Below the pieces are notes generated by a model. It ran no database searches, was not told where the DNA came from, and saw only the letters and a list, made by a program, of their open reading frames with translations. Both the position numbers and the translations under genes were made by a program. Below are positions 53,546 to 62,943 of a DNA stretch of 64,000 nucleotides, piece by piece (within the stretch, counting starts at the first letter, position 1; every line of letters starts with the position of its first letter). This stretch comes from Propionibacteriales bacterium (lineage in GTDB: Bacteria; Actinomycetota; Actinomycetes; Propionibacteriales; Nocardioidaceae). The stretch lies in contig JAPLCB010000010.1 in assembly GCA_026392455.1 (NCBI GenBank), positions 62,001 through 126,000 on the forward strand, given 5' to 3'.

Positions 53546-54340
53546 ATGAACATTGTCGTCTGTGTGAAATTCGTCCCTGACTCGACCGCCGACCAGGCCT
53601 TCGAGTCGGACAACACCGTGGACCGCGTTGGCGTCCCCGGACTGCTCTCCGAGCTCGACGAGTACGCCGTCGAGCAGGCGCTGCAGCTCAAAGAGAAGAA
53701 CGAGGCTCCCGACTCGGTCACCGTGACCGCCCTGAGCGTCGGCCCCGAGGGTGCTGCGGACGCGATCCGCAAAGCCCTCCAGATGGGTGCTGACGCAGGC
53801 GTCCACGTGGTCGACGACGCGATCGCCGGCTCGGACGCGCTCGCGACGTCCAAGGTGCTCGCCGCCGCGATCAAGAAGGTCGGCGACGTGGACGTGATCG
53901 TCTGCGGGATGGCTTCCACCGACGGCGGCATGTCGGTCGTCCCCGCGATGCTCGCCGAGCGGCTGGACCTGCCTCAGGTCACCTTCGCCTCGGTCATCGA
54001 GTCGCAGGGCAACCAGTTCCGGATCAAGCGTGACGGTGACATCGCCACCGAGGTCATCGGTGCGGTCGCGCCGTTGGTCCTGTCGGTGACCGACCAGACC
54101 GGCGAGGCTCGTTACCCGTCGTTCAAGGGCATCATGGCGGCGAAGAAGAAGCCCCTGGAGTCGTACTCGCTGGCCGACCTGGGCGTCGACGCCGGAGAGG
54201 TCGGCCTCTCGGCCGCCTGGACCGCCGTCGACAGCACCGAGGCCCGTCCGCCGCGTACCGCGGGCACCATCGTGACCGACGAGGACGGCTCGGGCGCCAA
54301 GGCGCTGACCGAGTTCCTCGCGTCCAAGAAGTTCATCTGA
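53546..54340 (+). CDS. etfB: Electron transfer flavoprotein subunit beta
   Basis: A 264-residue subunit of the EtfAB heterodimer, which carries electrons from acyl-CoA dehydrogenases to the respiratory chain. It has NIVVCVKFVPDSTADQAFES at the start, LDEYAVEQALQLKEKN, VDVIVCGMASTDGGMSVVPA, the AMP-binding loop region and the ETF-beta signature part with KRDGDIATEVIGAVAPLVLS and YPSFKGIMAAKKKPLE. A 13-nt gap separates it from etfA. Its leader contains an unusual hairpin after the Shine-Dalgarno. Confidence 0.95.
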   Translation: MNIVVCVKFVPDSTADQAFESDNTVDRVGVPGLLSELDEYAVEQALQLKEKNEAPDSVTVTALSVGPEGAADAIRKALQMGADAGVHVVDDAIAGSDALATSKVLAAAIKKVGDVDVIVCGMASTDGGMSVVPAMLAERLDLPQVTFASVIESQGNQFRIKRDGDIATEVIGAVAPLVLSVTDQTGEARYPSFKGIMAAKKKPLESYSLADLGVDAGEVGLSAAWTAVDSTEARPPRTAGTIVTDEDGSGAKALTEFLASKKFI

Positions 54341-54353
54341 GAGGCCTGAGCAC

Positions 54354-55316
54354 ATGACTGAAATCCTGGTTCTGGTGGACCACCTCGAAGGTGCCGTCCG
54401 CAAGCCCACCTACGAGCTGCTGGCGATCGCCAAGCGTCTCGGCACGCCGTCCGCCGTCTTCATCGGGGGAGCGGACAAGGCTGACGCCGCCGTGGCTGCT
54501 GTCACCAAGTTCGGGGCCGAGAAGGTCTACGTCGTCGACGACGCCGAGATCAAGGGCTACCTCGTCGCTCCCAAGGCCGAGGCACTGCAGCAGATCGCCG
54601 CTCAGGCGAGCCCGGGTGCGATCCTGATCAGCTCGTCGGCCGAGGGCAAGGAGATCGCTGGTCGCCTGGCGGTCAAGCTGGACTCGGGCCTGATCACCGA
54701 CGCCGTCGACGTCCAGGTCGACGGTGGCAGCCCGGTGACCACGCAGAGCGTGTTCGCGGGCAACTTCACCGTGCAGGCGAAGGTCACCCAGGGCACACCG
54801 ATCATCACGGTCAAGCCCAACGCCGCCGCTCCTGAAGAGGTCGCCGGTGCTGGCACGGTCGAGAACGTCACCGTGACGATCTCCGACTCCGCGAAGAAGG
54901 CCCAGGTCGTGGCGTCCCAGCCGCGTCAGTCCTCGGGCCGCCCCGAGCTCACCGAGGCCGCGATCGTGGTCTCCGGTGGTCGTGGCACCGGTGGCGACTT
55001 CTCCGAGGTCGAGGGTCTCGCCGACTCGCTCGGTGCCGCTGTCGGCGCCTCGCGTGCCGCTGTGGACTCCGGCTGGGTGCCCCACACCTTCCAGATCGGT
55101 CAGACCGGCAAGACCGTGTCGCCGCAGCTGTACATCGCGGCCGGCATCTCCGGAGCCATCCAGCACCGGGCCGGGATGCAGACGTCCAAGACGATCATCG
55201 CGATCAACAAGGACGAAGAGGCCCCGATCTTCGAGCTCGTCGACTTCGGTGTCGTCGGAGACCTCAAGTCGGTTCTCCCGGCGGCGTCGTCCGCGATCAC
55301 GGCTAGCAAGGGCTGA
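54354..55316 (+). CDS. etfA: Electron transfer flavoprotein subunit alpha
   Basis: A 320-residue FAD-binding subunit of ETF. The N-terminal domain starts [20 protein letters not shown]. The C-terminal FAD domain has [60 protein letters not shown] and [20 protein letters not shown], all standard FAD contacts. It works with EtfB and an ETF:quinone oxidoreductase not present in the window. RBS is GAGAGG before ATG 54354. Confidence 0.96.
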   Translation: MTEILVLVDHLEGAVRKPTYELLAIAKRLGTPSAVFIGGADKADAAVAAVTKFGAEKVYVVDDAEIKGYLVAPKAEALQQIAAQASPGAILISSSAEGKEIAGRLAVKLDSGLITDAVDVQVDGGSPVTTQSVFAGNFTVQAKVTQGTPIITVKPNAAAPEEVAGAGTVENVTVTISDSAKKAQVVASQPRQSSGRPELTEAAIVVSGGRGTGGDFSEVEGLADSLGAAVGASRAAVDSGWVPHTFQIGQTGKTVSPQLYIAAGISGAIQHRAGMQTSKTIIAINKDEEAPIFELVDFGVVGDLKSVLPAASSAITASKG

Positions 55317-55519
55317 GCACTCACCTGCTCAGTTCACTGAACACAGTCAGGGGACCGGTCAGGGTCGCCGCCGCGTGTGTCGCGGCTGGCGCCCTGGCCG
55401 GTTCGCTGGTTCTGAGCCTGCTCTGGGCGCTGCGGGCCGACTCGTACTGGTTCGCGCTGTTCCTCAGCTACACGCCGTACGCCCTCCCCGGCTACCTGGT
55501 CGCCGTCGCCGCCCTGCTC

Positions 55520-56326
55520 GTGTTCCGAGCGGGGGTCCAGCCACCCCTGCGGGCCTGGGTCAGCGCGGCGACGGCCGTCGGCGCTGCTGGGGTCGCACTG
55601 CACGCGGTGCTGCTGGCGCCGGCGTTCCTCGGGGAGCACCCGGCGCACGCCGATGACCTGACCGTGCTGACCCTCAATGCCCGGCGCGGCGGCGTTGATG
55701 CTGCTGAGGTGGTGCGGCAGGTCCGGGCCGAGGTTGCCCAGCTGGTCGTCGTCGAGGAAGTCACCCCCTCGCTGCGGCAACGCCTGGCCGACGCGGGGCT
55801 GGAGGCCTCGCTGCCCTACGTGGGCGGAGCTCCCGGGCCGGTCTCGTCCGGCACGATGGTGTTCTCGGCCTACCCGCTGACCGGGTCCGTCCGGGTCCCG
55901 CTGGACCACGGTTCCTACCAGCTCCGGGTGGCTGCGCCGGTCCCGTTCTGGCTCGTCGCGGTCCACCTCGCCCAGCCGTTGGACGGCCAGGGGAGCTCCT
56001 GGCGGCGGGACTGGTCGGTGCTCGAGCAGGTGACCCGGTCGCTGGACGGCGACGTGCTGGTCGTCGGGGACTTCAACTCGACCCTGGAGCACCGCGGCAT
56101 GCGACGGCTGCTCGACCAGGGGTTCGTCGACGCGGCTCGCCGGGCGAACGCGGGCTGGCAGCCCACCTACCCCAGCTCTCCGGGGCTGATCGCCATCGAT
56201 CACGTCCTGTCCCGGGGCGGCTACGCGGCCGGGAGCGCCCGGACCGCAGCCCTCAACGGGACCGACCACCGGGCTTTGGTGGTCCGGTTCGCTGCGCCCG
56301 GAACGAGCCTGGGGCCACGGAAGTAG
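55520..56326 (+). CDS. Membrane-anchored endonuclease/exonuclease/phosphatase-family protein
   Basis: The EEP domain covers the C-terminal 225 residues: LTVLTLNARRGGVDAAEVVR (Mg-binding Asn), VVVEEVTPSL (Glu), VVGDFNSTLEH (Asp/Asn) and IDHVLSRGG plus GTDHRALVV (Asp/His pair). All catalytic elements are present. A membrane helix precedes it, so the domain is probably extracellular. The GTG at 55520 is the first ordinary start codon of the frame, but the same frame is open back to 55307 and encodes two further convincing helices (GALAGSLVLSLLWALRA; YTPYALPGYLVAVAALLVF). The true start may be CTG 55325 or similar. Substrate (nucleic acid or phospholipid head group) is unknown. Confidence 0.8.
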   Translation: MFRAGVQPPLRAWVSAATAVGAAGVALHAVLLAPAFLGEHPAHADDLTVLTLNARRGGVDAAEVVRQVRAEVAQLVVVEEVTPSLRQRLADAGLEASLPYVGGAPGPVSSGTMVFSAYPLTGSVRVPLDHGSYQLRVAAPVPFWLVAVHLAQPLDGQGSSWRRDWSVLEQVTRSLDGDVLVVGDFNSTLEHRGMRRLLDQGFVDAARRANAGWQPTYPSSPGLIAIDHVLSRGGYAAGSARTAALNGTDHRALVVRFAAPGTSLGPRK

Positions 56327-56338
56327 GCTGGAGCGGCT

Positions 56339-57538
56339 ATGACTGTGTACCTCGACCACGCGGCGACCACGCCGATCCTTGCTGAAGCGGCAGCGGCGAT
56401 GACCGCGCAGCTGGGCAACGTGGGCAACGCCAACTCGTTGCACGCCTCGGGTCGTGCGGCGCGGCGGGTCGTGGAGGAGTCCCGGGAGACGGTGGCGCGG
56501 GCGCTGGGCTGCCGCCCCGGAGAGGTCGTCTTCACCTCGGGCGGCACCGAGTCCGACAACCTGGCGCTCAAAGGACTGTTCTGGGCGCGGCGTGCGGCGG
56601 ACCCGCAGCGCACCCGGGTGCTGGCCACGAAGATCGAGCACCACGCGGTCCTCGACCCGCTGGAGTGGTTGGAGGCCGAGGAGGACGCGCGGGTCGACCT
56701 GATCGCCGTCGACGCTCTCGGTCGGATCGACCTGGCCGCTTTCGAGGCGGCCGTCGAGGCTGCGCCGCAGGACGTCGCGCTGGTCTCGGTGATGTGGGCC
56801 AACAACGAGGTGGGGACCATCCAGCCCATCGCCCGGATCGTGGAGATCGCGCACCGGTACGGGATCCCGGTCCACACCGATGCCGTGCAGGCGATCGGGC
56901 AGGTCCCGGTCGACTTCGCCGCCTCCGGGGTCGATGCGATGACGGTCACCGGCCACAAGATCGGCGGCCCGTACGGCGTCGGTGCCCTCCTGGTGCGGCG
57001 CGAGGTCCAGCTGACCGCCTTGCTGCACGGCGGCGGGCAGGAGCGCGACGTCCGGTCCGGGACCATCGACGCTCCCGCGATCGCAGGGTTCGCGGCAGCC
57101 TGCGAGCTGGCGGTGAAGGAGCAACCTGCACTGGCCTCGCGGCTGACCGCCCTGCGCGACCGGATGGTGGCCGGGATCCTGGCCGTCGCCCCGTCCAGCG
57201 CCTACAACGGCGACCCGGTCAGCGATGTCGAGCACCGGCTTCCCGGCAACGCCCACCTGACATTTCCGGGGTGCGAGGGTGACTCGCTGCTGATGCTGCT
57301 GGACGCCCGGGGGATCGAGTGCTCCACCGGATCCGCCTGCAACGCGGGCGTCCCGCAGCCCTCGCACGTGCTGCTGGCGATGGGGTGCGGCGACGAGCAG
57401 GCACGAGGCTCGCTGCGGTTCTCCCTGGGTCACACCTCGACCGACGCGGACATCGATGCGCTGCTCGAGGCGATCGGCCCGGTCGTCATCCGCGCCCGGG
57501 CGGCCGGTCAGACCTCGAGGGGTGCGGAGCGAGCATGA
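56339..57538 (+). CDS. iscS: Cysteine desulfurase (IscS/NifS family)
   Basis: A 399-residue PLP enzyme that moves sulfur from cysteine to a protein persulfide. It has [20 protein letters not shown], the [12 protein letters not shown] and HHAVL motifs, the PLP lysine in [20 protein letters not shown] (about residue 206), and catalytic Cys in [20 protein letters not shown] (about residue 328). The stop overlaps the mnmA start (ATGA), so its main role is very likely to feed sulfur to MnmA for tRNA thiolation, with possible Fe-S use as well. Confidence 0.94.
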   Translation: MTVYLDHAATTPILAEAAAAMTAQLGNVGNANSLHASGRAARRVVEESRETVARALGCRPGEVVFTSGGTESDNLALKGLFWARRAADPQRTRVLATKIEHHAVLDPLEWLEAEEDARVDLIAVDALGRIDLAAFEAAVEAAPQDVALVSVMWANNEVGTIQPIARIVEIAHRYGIPVHTDAVQAIGQVPVDFAASGVDAMTVTGHKIGGPYGVGALLVRREVQLTALLHGGGQERDVRSGTIDAPAIAGFAAACELAVKEQPALASRLTALRDRMVAGILAVAPSSAYNGDPVSDVEHRLPGNAHLTFPGCEGDSLLMLLDARGIECSTGSACNAGVPQPSHVLLAMGCGDEQARGSLRFSLGHTSTDADIDALLEAIGPVVIRARAAGQTSRGAERA

Positions 57539-58641
57539 GAGTCCTCGCAGCCATGTCCGGCGGCGTCGACTCGGCGGTGGCGGCAGCCCGCGCGGTCGAG
57601 GCCGGCCACGACGTCACCGGCATCCACCTCGCGCTCTCCAGGAACCCGAAGTCGTACCGCACCGGGGCACGTGGTTGCTGCACCATCGAGGACTCGAACG
57701 ACGCTCGTCGGGCCGCGGACGTGATCGGGATCCCGTTCTATGTCTGGGACATGAGCGACCGGTTCCACGAGGACGTCGTGGAGGACTTCCTGGCCGAGTA
57801 CGCCGGCGGCCGGACCCCGAACCCGTGCCTGCGCTGCAACGAGAAGATCAAGTTCGCCGCCGTCCTCGACCGCGGCCTGGCGCTGGGGTACGACGCCGTG
57901 GTGACCGGGCACTACGCCCAGCTGCGCACCGGCGACGACGGCCTGATCGAGATGCACCGCGCCATCGACCCGGGCAAGGACCAGTCGTACGTGCTCGGCG
58001 TCCTGACCCAGCACCAGCTCGCGCACTCGTTGTTCCCGCTGGGCGACACGGCGAAGCCGCAGATCCGCACCGAGGCCGAACGCCGTGGTCTCCAGGTCGC
58101 CGACAAGCCGGACAGCCACGACATCTGCTTCATCGCTGACGGGGACACCGGCGGTTGGTTGGACGAGAAGCTCGGTGCGGCGGCGCCCAACCGCGGCGGT
58201 GCCATCCTCGACGAGGCCGGCGAGGTCCTCGGTGACCACGAGGGCACGTACCGGTTCACCATCGGTCAGCGCAAGGGCCTGCGGATCGGCACCCCGGCCG
58301 CAGACGGCAAGCCCCGGTTCGTTCTCGACATCGAACCCGTGTCCGGCACCGTCACCGTCGGGCCACGCGAGTCACTGGCGGTGACCGGTCTGGACTGCAT
58401 CCGGCCGCTCTGGTGCGGGACGCCGCCGACCGGACCGTTGGAGTGCACGGTCCAGCTCCGCGCCCACGGCGACGAGCACCGGGCGGTCGTCGTACCAGCC
58501 GCCGACCGGTCGGACGGTGCGGCGGGCTTCTCGGTAACCCTTCTGGACTCAGCCTCCGGCATCGCTCCTGGACAGGCGTGCGTGGTCTACGACGGCACCC
58601 GGGTCGTGGGCTCGGGAACGATCGCGTCCACCCGGCGCTGA
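57535..58641 (+). CDS. mnmA: tRNA-uridine 2-sulfurtransferase MnmA
   Basis: A 368-residue enzyme that makes 2-thiouridine at the wobble base of Lys, Glu and Gln tRNAs. PP-loop ATP site [20 protein letters not shown], catalytic cysteines in [15 protein letters not shown] (about residue 98) and [13 protein letters not shown] (about 198), the [14 protein letters not shown] motif and the C-terminal beta-barrel starting near [10 protein letters not shown]. It follows the cysteine desulfurase with a 4-nt overlap. Its last 93 nt overlap, in antisense, the end of the next gene. Confidence 0.95.
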   Translation: MRVLAAMSGGVDSAVAAARAVEAGHDVTGIHLALSRNPKSYRTGARGCCTIEDSNDARRAADVIGIPFYVWDMSDRFHEDVVEDFLAEYAGGRTPNPCLRCNEKIKFAAVLDRGLALGYDAVVTGHYAQLRTGDDGLIEMHRAIDPGKDQSYVLGVLTQHQLAHSLFPLGDTAKPQIRTEAERRGLQVADKPDSHDICFIADGDTGGWLDEKLGAAAPNRGGAILDEAGEVLGDHEGTYRFTIGQRKGLRIGTPAADGKPRFVLDIEPVSGTVTVGPRESLAVTGLDCIRPLWCGTPPTGPLECTVQLRAHGDEHRAVVVPAADRSDGAAGFSVTLLDSASGIAPGQACVVYDGTRVVGSGTIASTRR

Positions 58642-59058
58642 CTGGTAGCGGCCCCGCTGCGCTGGAACTACCGGTGCGTAACCGGCGGTGAGTCGAGCAG
58701 TGGCTGCTCGCTCGCGCAGCGTCGGGATCCCGAACAGGTGCGCCCGGACGACCCTCTCGAAGCCTTCGGGATCCACCGGTGTGACGGTCGGCTTGAACCG
58801 TTCTCCGGTGTCGAGCACCAGGGCCACGGACTTCTCGGTGCGGTGGATGTCCAGGTTCCACCAGTGCTCCAGGTCGACCGGACCCCAGATCCGCCAGGGT
58901 TGGATCAGCGACCAGTCGCTGAGGGCCAGAACCTGGACGTCGCGGATCTCGCCGTACCGGATCCGCCGGACTCCCCAGGGGTAGTACCGCTGGATCGCCA
59001 CGCCGGTCTCGTCGCAGGCGACGCTGCCGTCGTGGTAGTGCGCTCGTGCATAGTCCAT
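58549..59058 (-). CDS. Hypothetical PH-like protein
   Basis: A 169-residue protein starting at ATG 59058 with Shine-Dalgarno GGAGGG. Residues about 1-110 look like a compact beta-rich domain: [60 protein letters not shown] and [14 protein letters not shown], the pattern of bacterial PH-like domains. The last 35 or so residues are low-complexity and lie on the antisense strand of mnmA, so the natural end may be a run-on. No function recognised. Confidence 0.7.
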   Translation of the reverse strand: MDYARAHYHDGSVACDETGVAIQRYYPWGVRRIRYGEIRDVQVLALSDWSLIQPWRIWGPVDLEHWWNLDIHRTEKSVALVLDTGERFKPTVTPVDPEGFERVVRAHLFGIPTLRERAATARLTAGYAPVVPAQRGRYQSAPGGRDRSRAHDPGAVVDHARLSRSDAGG

Positions 59059-59168
59059 CTGCCCTCCCCAGAGCAATCCGGGATTCCCTCGCAGCCATCT
59101 TGATCCGGTCCCTGGCGGCGCGCCAGAGGTCGAAGGTCCCTCGTGGTCCTGCGGTGGGCCTGAGCTCC

Positions 59169-59447
59169 CTAGGAGCCGTAGCCCGGTGGCGAACCGTAAC
59201 CGGGGGGTGGCGGTCCGACCTGGCGCAGAGCAGGACGGGCCGTGACGGCGTAGATGATCGTGCCGACGATGCCGAGCAGGACCATCAGCAGGACCTGGAG
59301 CAGCTTGTTCTGGCCGGCTGCGGCCCACTGGGCGTCGGGGAAGCGGACGGCCTCGATCAGCAGGACCAGCCACCAGACGGCGGCGGCCAGGGCGAGGACC
59401 AGGAACGCGATGAACACGAGGACGGACAGGCCGGCGAGGATCTCCAC
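59169..59447 (-). CDS. Small two-helix membrane protein (PLDc_N-like)
   Basis: A 92-residue protein with two membrane helices (LAGLSVLVFIAFLVLALAAA and LLQVLLMVLLGIVGTIIYAV) separated by VRFPDAQWAAAGQNK, the pattern of phospholipase-D N-terminal-type small membrane proteins. A Pro/Gly/Tyr-rich tail (PPPPGYGSPPGYGS) ends it, as in several actinobacterial membrane proteins that interact with others. Function unknown. It lies 9 nt downstream of the DUF1295 gene and may belong to the lipid operon. Confidence 0.75.
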   Translation of the reverse strand: MEILAGLSVLVFIAFLVLALAAAVWWLVLLIEAVRFPDAQWAAAGQNKLLQVLLMVLLGIVGTIIYAVTARPALRQVGPPPPGYGSPPGYGS

Positions 59448-59456
59448 GCCGCGAAT

Positions 59457-60329
59457 CTAGCGCTTCGGCGGCAGCGGGAAGAACATGCTGGTCCGGGCGG
59501 CGTACTCGGGGTAGCCAGGTCGCTGCATCATGGTCCGCTCGAGCAGGCGGGCTCCGGTGGCGAAGACCAGGAAGTAGGTCATCGCCACCGGGGACAGGAT
59601 CGTGAAGACCCCGGGCCACGACGAGGCGCAGACCAGGTAGAGGCCCCACCAGATGCAGGCGTCGCCGAAGTAGTTCGGGTGCCGGGTGTACTTCCAGAGT
59701 CCGCGGTCCATCACGCCGCTCCGGTTCGGGTCCTTCTTGTACGCCGCGAGCTGGGCGTCGCCGACGGTCTCGAAGCCGAGACCGATCGCGAAGACGAGCA
59801 CCCCGACCAGCAGCACCGGTGTGACATGGGTCAGCGAGAGGGCGGTGACCTGGATCGGCAGCGAGATGAACCAGATCGCGAGGCCCTGGGGGAGCAGCAC
59901 CTTGCGGATCAGGTGAACGACTCCGCCGTTGCCCCCGGCCATCAGTTCTTCGTAGCGCGGATCCTCACCGGCGCCGTGCGAGCGCCGGGCAATGTGCCAG
60001 GCGAGCCGACCGCCCCAGAGCGCCACCAGGGCGATCAGCAGGAACCCGCGGAAGTGCTGCTCGTCGAACGGGTTGTCGATCATGTCCAGCGGCGCGTACC
60101 CCATCCAGGCAACGCCGACGTCCTGCGAACCGATGGTGCGTCCGAGCACGACCGCGGTCACCGTCACCACGATGAAGCCCAGGCCCCAGATGGTGTCGAC
60201 CACCGAGACCCGACCGGTGATCTTGGTGAGCACGGCGGTGAGCACCATCAGTGCCACCACCACACCCAGGCACGCGCCCGAGACGATCAGGAAGTCGCTG
60301 AACGGGTAGTCGTACTGGACATCGATCAA
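59457..60329 (-). CDS. DUF1295 (steroid 5-alpha-reductase-like) membrane protein
   Basis: A 290-residue membrane protein with about eight helices. The C-terminal region has the DUF1295/steroid-reductase/ICMT-like motif GLWKYTRHPNYFGDACIWWG and ends RPGYPEYAARTSMFFPLPPK. N-terminal VSVVDTIWGLGFIVVTVTAV is typical. Its start overlaps the stop of the cyclopropane-synthase-family gene (ATGA). Members near fatty-acid methyltransferases probably reduce a double bond or modify the methylated lipid, but the reaction is not established. Confidence 0.85.
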   Translation of the reverse strand: MIDVQYDYPFSDFLIVSGACLGVVVALMVLTAVLTKITGRVSVVDTIWGLGFIVVTVTAVVLGRTIGSQDVGVAWMGYAPLDMIDNPFDEQHFRGFLLIALVALWGGRLAWHIARRSHGAGEDPRYEELMAGGNGGVVHLIRKVLLPQGLAIWFISLPIQVTALSLTHVTPVLLVGVLVFAIGLGFETVGDAQLAAYKKDPNRSGVMDRGLWKYTRHPNYFGDACIWWGLYLVCASSWPGVFTILSPVAMTYFLVFATGARLLERTMMQRPGYPEYAARTSMFFPLPPKR

Positions 60330-61618
60330 AAGTTTCGCACCGCCGGCAGGGTGTGCGGGGCGCCGGGGCGCACCGCGAGGATCTGGTCGACCCCCATCCT
60401 GCCGTCACGGAAGGCCATTCCGCCACCGACGAGGTACAGCCGCCACACGCGGATGTACTCCTCGGGGACCAGGGCCCGCAGGTGCTCGAGCTTGGCGTCG
60501 AAACGCTCGATCCAGTGGTTGACGGTGTGCACGTAGTGCTCGCGCATCCCGTGCACGTCCCGGACCTCGAGCCCGCCGGCCTCGATCAGGGCAACGGTCT
60601 CGCCGACCGGCCGCATGGTCATGTCGGGGGCGATGAAGGACTCGATGAACGGTCCGCCCCCCGGGTAGTTGCCCCCGCCCTTGCCCTGGCGGGACATCGC
60701 CTGGATCAGGACCCGGCCGCCCGGCTTCGCGGAGCGGCGCAGCACCTCGACGTACGTCGGGTAGTTGCCCTGGCCCACGTGCTCGCCCATCTCGATCGAG
60801 GCCACGGCGTCGTACTCCCCGGTGGCGTCCCGGTAGTCGCACAGCCGGATCTCCACCAGGTGACCCAGGCCGCGCTCAGCGATCCGGGCGTCGATGAACT
60901 TCTTCTGCTCCGCGGCGATGGTGATGCCGGTGACCTTGGCGCCGAAGTGCTCGGCGGCGTACAGCGACAGCGAGCCCCAGCCGCAGCCGACGTCGAGGAA
61001 GGTCTTCCCGGGCTCCAGCCCCAGCTTGCGGCAGACCAGGTCGAGCTTGGCGTCCTGGGCCTCCTCCAGGGAGGTCTCCGGGGTCGCGTAGTAGCCCGAG
61101 GAGTACGCCATGTTCTTGTCGAGGACGGCCTCGTAGAAGTCGTTGCTGAAGTCGTAGTGGTGGCTGATCGCCTCACGGTCGCGGGCCTTGCTGTGCAGGC
61201 GACCCTTGAGCACGGCCTGCGAGACCGGTGCTGCTGGACGCTTGCCGAAGGCGCCAACCTTCAGCGCCGCGCGGGCGGCCCGCCAGACGGTGCTCGGGGA
61301 CGCGGTCACCCCGGTCAGGCCCCGCTCGCCGATGACGTCCCAGACGTGGGTCAGCGCGGCGTCGAGGTCGCCGTCGACATCGATCTCGCCGGTGACGTAG
61401 GCCTGGGCCGCTCCGAGCTCGCCGGGGGCCCACAGCAACCGCCTGAGCGCCTGCGCGGAGTTCAGCCGGACGACCGGACCGGTTCCGGCGACCGAGCCGT
61501 CCCAGGCGTGCAGCTCGACGGGCAGGTCGCCGCCGACGATCGGCCGCAGGGCGGCCTCGAGGGTCTGGGCGACGCCGGCGGTGGTCGTGGTCGAGGGGCG
61601 GTCCTCGAGGGTGGTCAT
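60326..61618 (-). CDS. Cyclopropane-fatty-acyl-phospholipid synthase-family methyltransferase 1
   Basis: A 430-residue SAM-dependent methyltransferase acting on unsaturated acyl chains of phospholipids. It has the CFA N-terminal domain (about 40-130), then ISHHYDFSNDFYEAVLDKNM, YSSGYYATPETSLEEAQDAK, the SAM motif FLDVGCGWGSLSLYAAEHFG and VASIEMGEHVGQGNYPTYVE. ATG 61618 shares one nucleotide with the stop of the second such gene (TGATG). It forms part of an FAD oxidoreductase-DUF1365-CFA-CFA-DUF1295 operon, as in branched-chain (tuberculostearic-type) fatty-acid synthesis. Confidence 0.9.
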   Translation of the reverse strand: MTTLEDRPSTTTTAGVAQTLEAALRPIVGGDLPVELHAWDGSVAGTGPVVRLNSAQALRRLLWAPGELGAAQAYVTGEIDVDGDLDAALTHVWDVIGERGLTGVTASPSTVWRAARAALKVGAFGKRPAAPVSQAVLKGRLHSKARDREAISHHYDFSNDFYEAVLDKNMAYSSGYYATPETSLEEAQDAKLDLVCRKLGLEPGKTFLDVGCGWGSLSLYAAEHFGAKVTGITIAAEQKKFIDARIAERGLGHLVEIRLCDYRDATGEYDAVASIEMGEHVGQGNYPTYVEVLRRSAKPGGRVLIQAMSRQGKGGGNYPGGGPFIESFIAPDMTMRPVGETVALIEAGGLEVRDVHGMREHYVHTVNHWIERFDAKLEHLRALVPEEYIRVWRLYLVGGGMAFRDGRMGVDQILAVRPGAPHTLPAVRNF

Positions 61619-62943
61619 CAGTTCTCCCGGGTGAAGGTCAGCTGCTGGACGTCGATGTACTCCGCGGCGAAGCCGGCCCGCGAGTACTCGAGGTAGAAGT
61701 GCCACATCCGCAGGAAGGTCTCGTCGAACCCGACGGCGATCACCTCGTCGTGCGCAGCGGTGAAGGTGGTGTCCCACTGGCGCAGGGTCTCGGCGTAGTG
61801 CAACCCGAAGGTCTTGCGCGCCGTCAGCCGCAGGGTGGTCTTCTCCCGGGTGACCTGGTCGAGCTGCTCGGTCGAGGGCAGGAACCCGCCGGGGAAGATG
61901 TACTTGTGGATCCAGGTCCAGGTGCGCCGGGTGGCGAGCATCCGCTCGTGGCCCATCGTGATCGCCTGGATCGCGACCTTGCCGCCGGGCGCCAGGACCC
62001 GGTCGATGGTCTCGAAGTAGCTCGGCAGGTACTCGTAGCCGACGGCCTCGATCATCTCGACCGAGACGACGGCGTCGTACTGGCCCTCGACGGCGCGGTA
62101 GTCGAGCAGGTCGACCTGGACGGCGTCGGCCCGGAGGCCCTCGGCGGCCACGGCGTCGGCGAAACGGGCCCGGGCCAGCGACTGCTGCTCGCTGGACAGG
62201 GTGACCGAGCGGACGACGGCACCGCGTCGGGCGGCGCGGATGGCGAGCTCGCCCCAGCCGGTGCCGATCTCCAGGACCCGGGAGCCCGCGGTGACGCCAG
62301 CAGCGTCCAGGATGCTCTCGATCTTGCGGCCCTGGGCCTCCTCGAGCGGGGAGCCCGGGGCGGGAGCCTCGAACCGGATCACCGAGGAGTCGTTCCCGAT
62401 GCTGACCGAGTCGGTGTCGAAGAGCGCCGACGAGTAGCTCATCGTCGGGTCCAGGAACGCCGCGAACAGGTCGTTGGACAGGTCGTAGTGGTGCGCGATG
62501 TTCTTGCGGGTGTTCTTCTCGCTGTTGCGCTGGAGCTTGGGCGGCCGCGCGACGTACGTCGCCCGCAGCCGTTGCATCCAGGCCGGCACCAGGTCGCCGA
62601 TCTCGGCACAGAGCACCGTCAGGGTGCCGCCGAGGTCAGCAGCGTCCCAGGCGCCGGTCATGTAGGACTCGCCGAAGCCGATCAGTCCGTCGTTGCCGAG
62701 CCGGTTGAAGAACTCGTCGGGGCGGTGCAGCACCAGGTCGGCCTCGGCGACGCCGGGGTCTCCGTCCATCGCGACCGTGATGCCGTAGCGCTCGGTGACC
62801 CGCAGGAAGATCCGGCGCGCGATGGCGGCGGAGATCTTGGCCTTCGGGCCCTTGCGCAGCGGGCTGATGTCGGCCCAGCGGTCGGCAACGCGGGACGGGG
62901 TCCCGGCGAGGCTCTCGGAGAGGTTCTCGGCGATCGAGGTCAT
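61618..62943 (-). CDS. Cyclopropane-fatty-acyl-phospholipid synthase-family methyltransferase 2
   Basis: A 441-residue paralogue of the preceding enzyme. It has the N-terminal lipid-binding domain (RIFLRVTERYGITVAMDGDP, FGESYMTGAWDAADLGGTLT), IAHHYDLSNDLFAAFLDPTM, SAM motif VLEIGTGWGELAIRAARRGA and VVSVEMIEAVGYEYLPSYFE. It is closest in look to UfaA1-type (Rv0447c) proteins, which sit next to DUF1365 and FAD oxidoreductase genes in mycobacteria. ATG 62943 overlaps the DUF1365 stop (ATGA). The presence of two CFA-family enzymes suggests methyl addition to a double bond by one and a different modification by the other. Confidence 0.9.
   Translation of the reverse strand: MTSIAENLSESLAGTPSRVADRWADISPLRKGPKAKISAAIARRIFLRVTERYGITVAMDGDPGVAEADLVLHRPDEFFNRLGNDGLIGFGESYMTGAWDAADLGGTLTVLCAEIGDLVPAWMQRLRATYVARPPKLQRNSEKNTRKNIAHHYDLSNDLFAAFLDPTMSYSSALFDTDSVSIGNDSSVIRFEAPAPGSPLEEAQGRKIESILDAAGVTAGSRVLEIGTGWGELAIRAARRGAVVRSVTLSSEQQSLARARFADAVAAEGLRADAVQVDLLDYRAVEGQYDAVVSVEMIEAVGYEYLPSYFETIDRVLAPGGKVAIQAITMGHERMLATRRTWTWIHKYIFPGGFLPSTEQLDQVTREKTTLRLTARKTFGLHYAETLRQWDTTFTAAHDEVIAVGFDETFLRMWHFYLEYSRAGFAAEYIDVQQLTFTREN

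Noticed and set aside
58549-58641. A frameshift at the end of mnmA or of the convergent hypothetical gene
   Set aside because: mnmA ends with a normal family C-terminus; the overlap is explained by run-on of the hypothetical gene's low-complexity tail.
59046-60536. A 496-codon plus-strand open frame opposite the DUF1295 gene
   Set aside because: Low-complexity Gln/Asp/His-rich translation typical of antisense frames; the minus-strand genes have clear families and overlapping starts.
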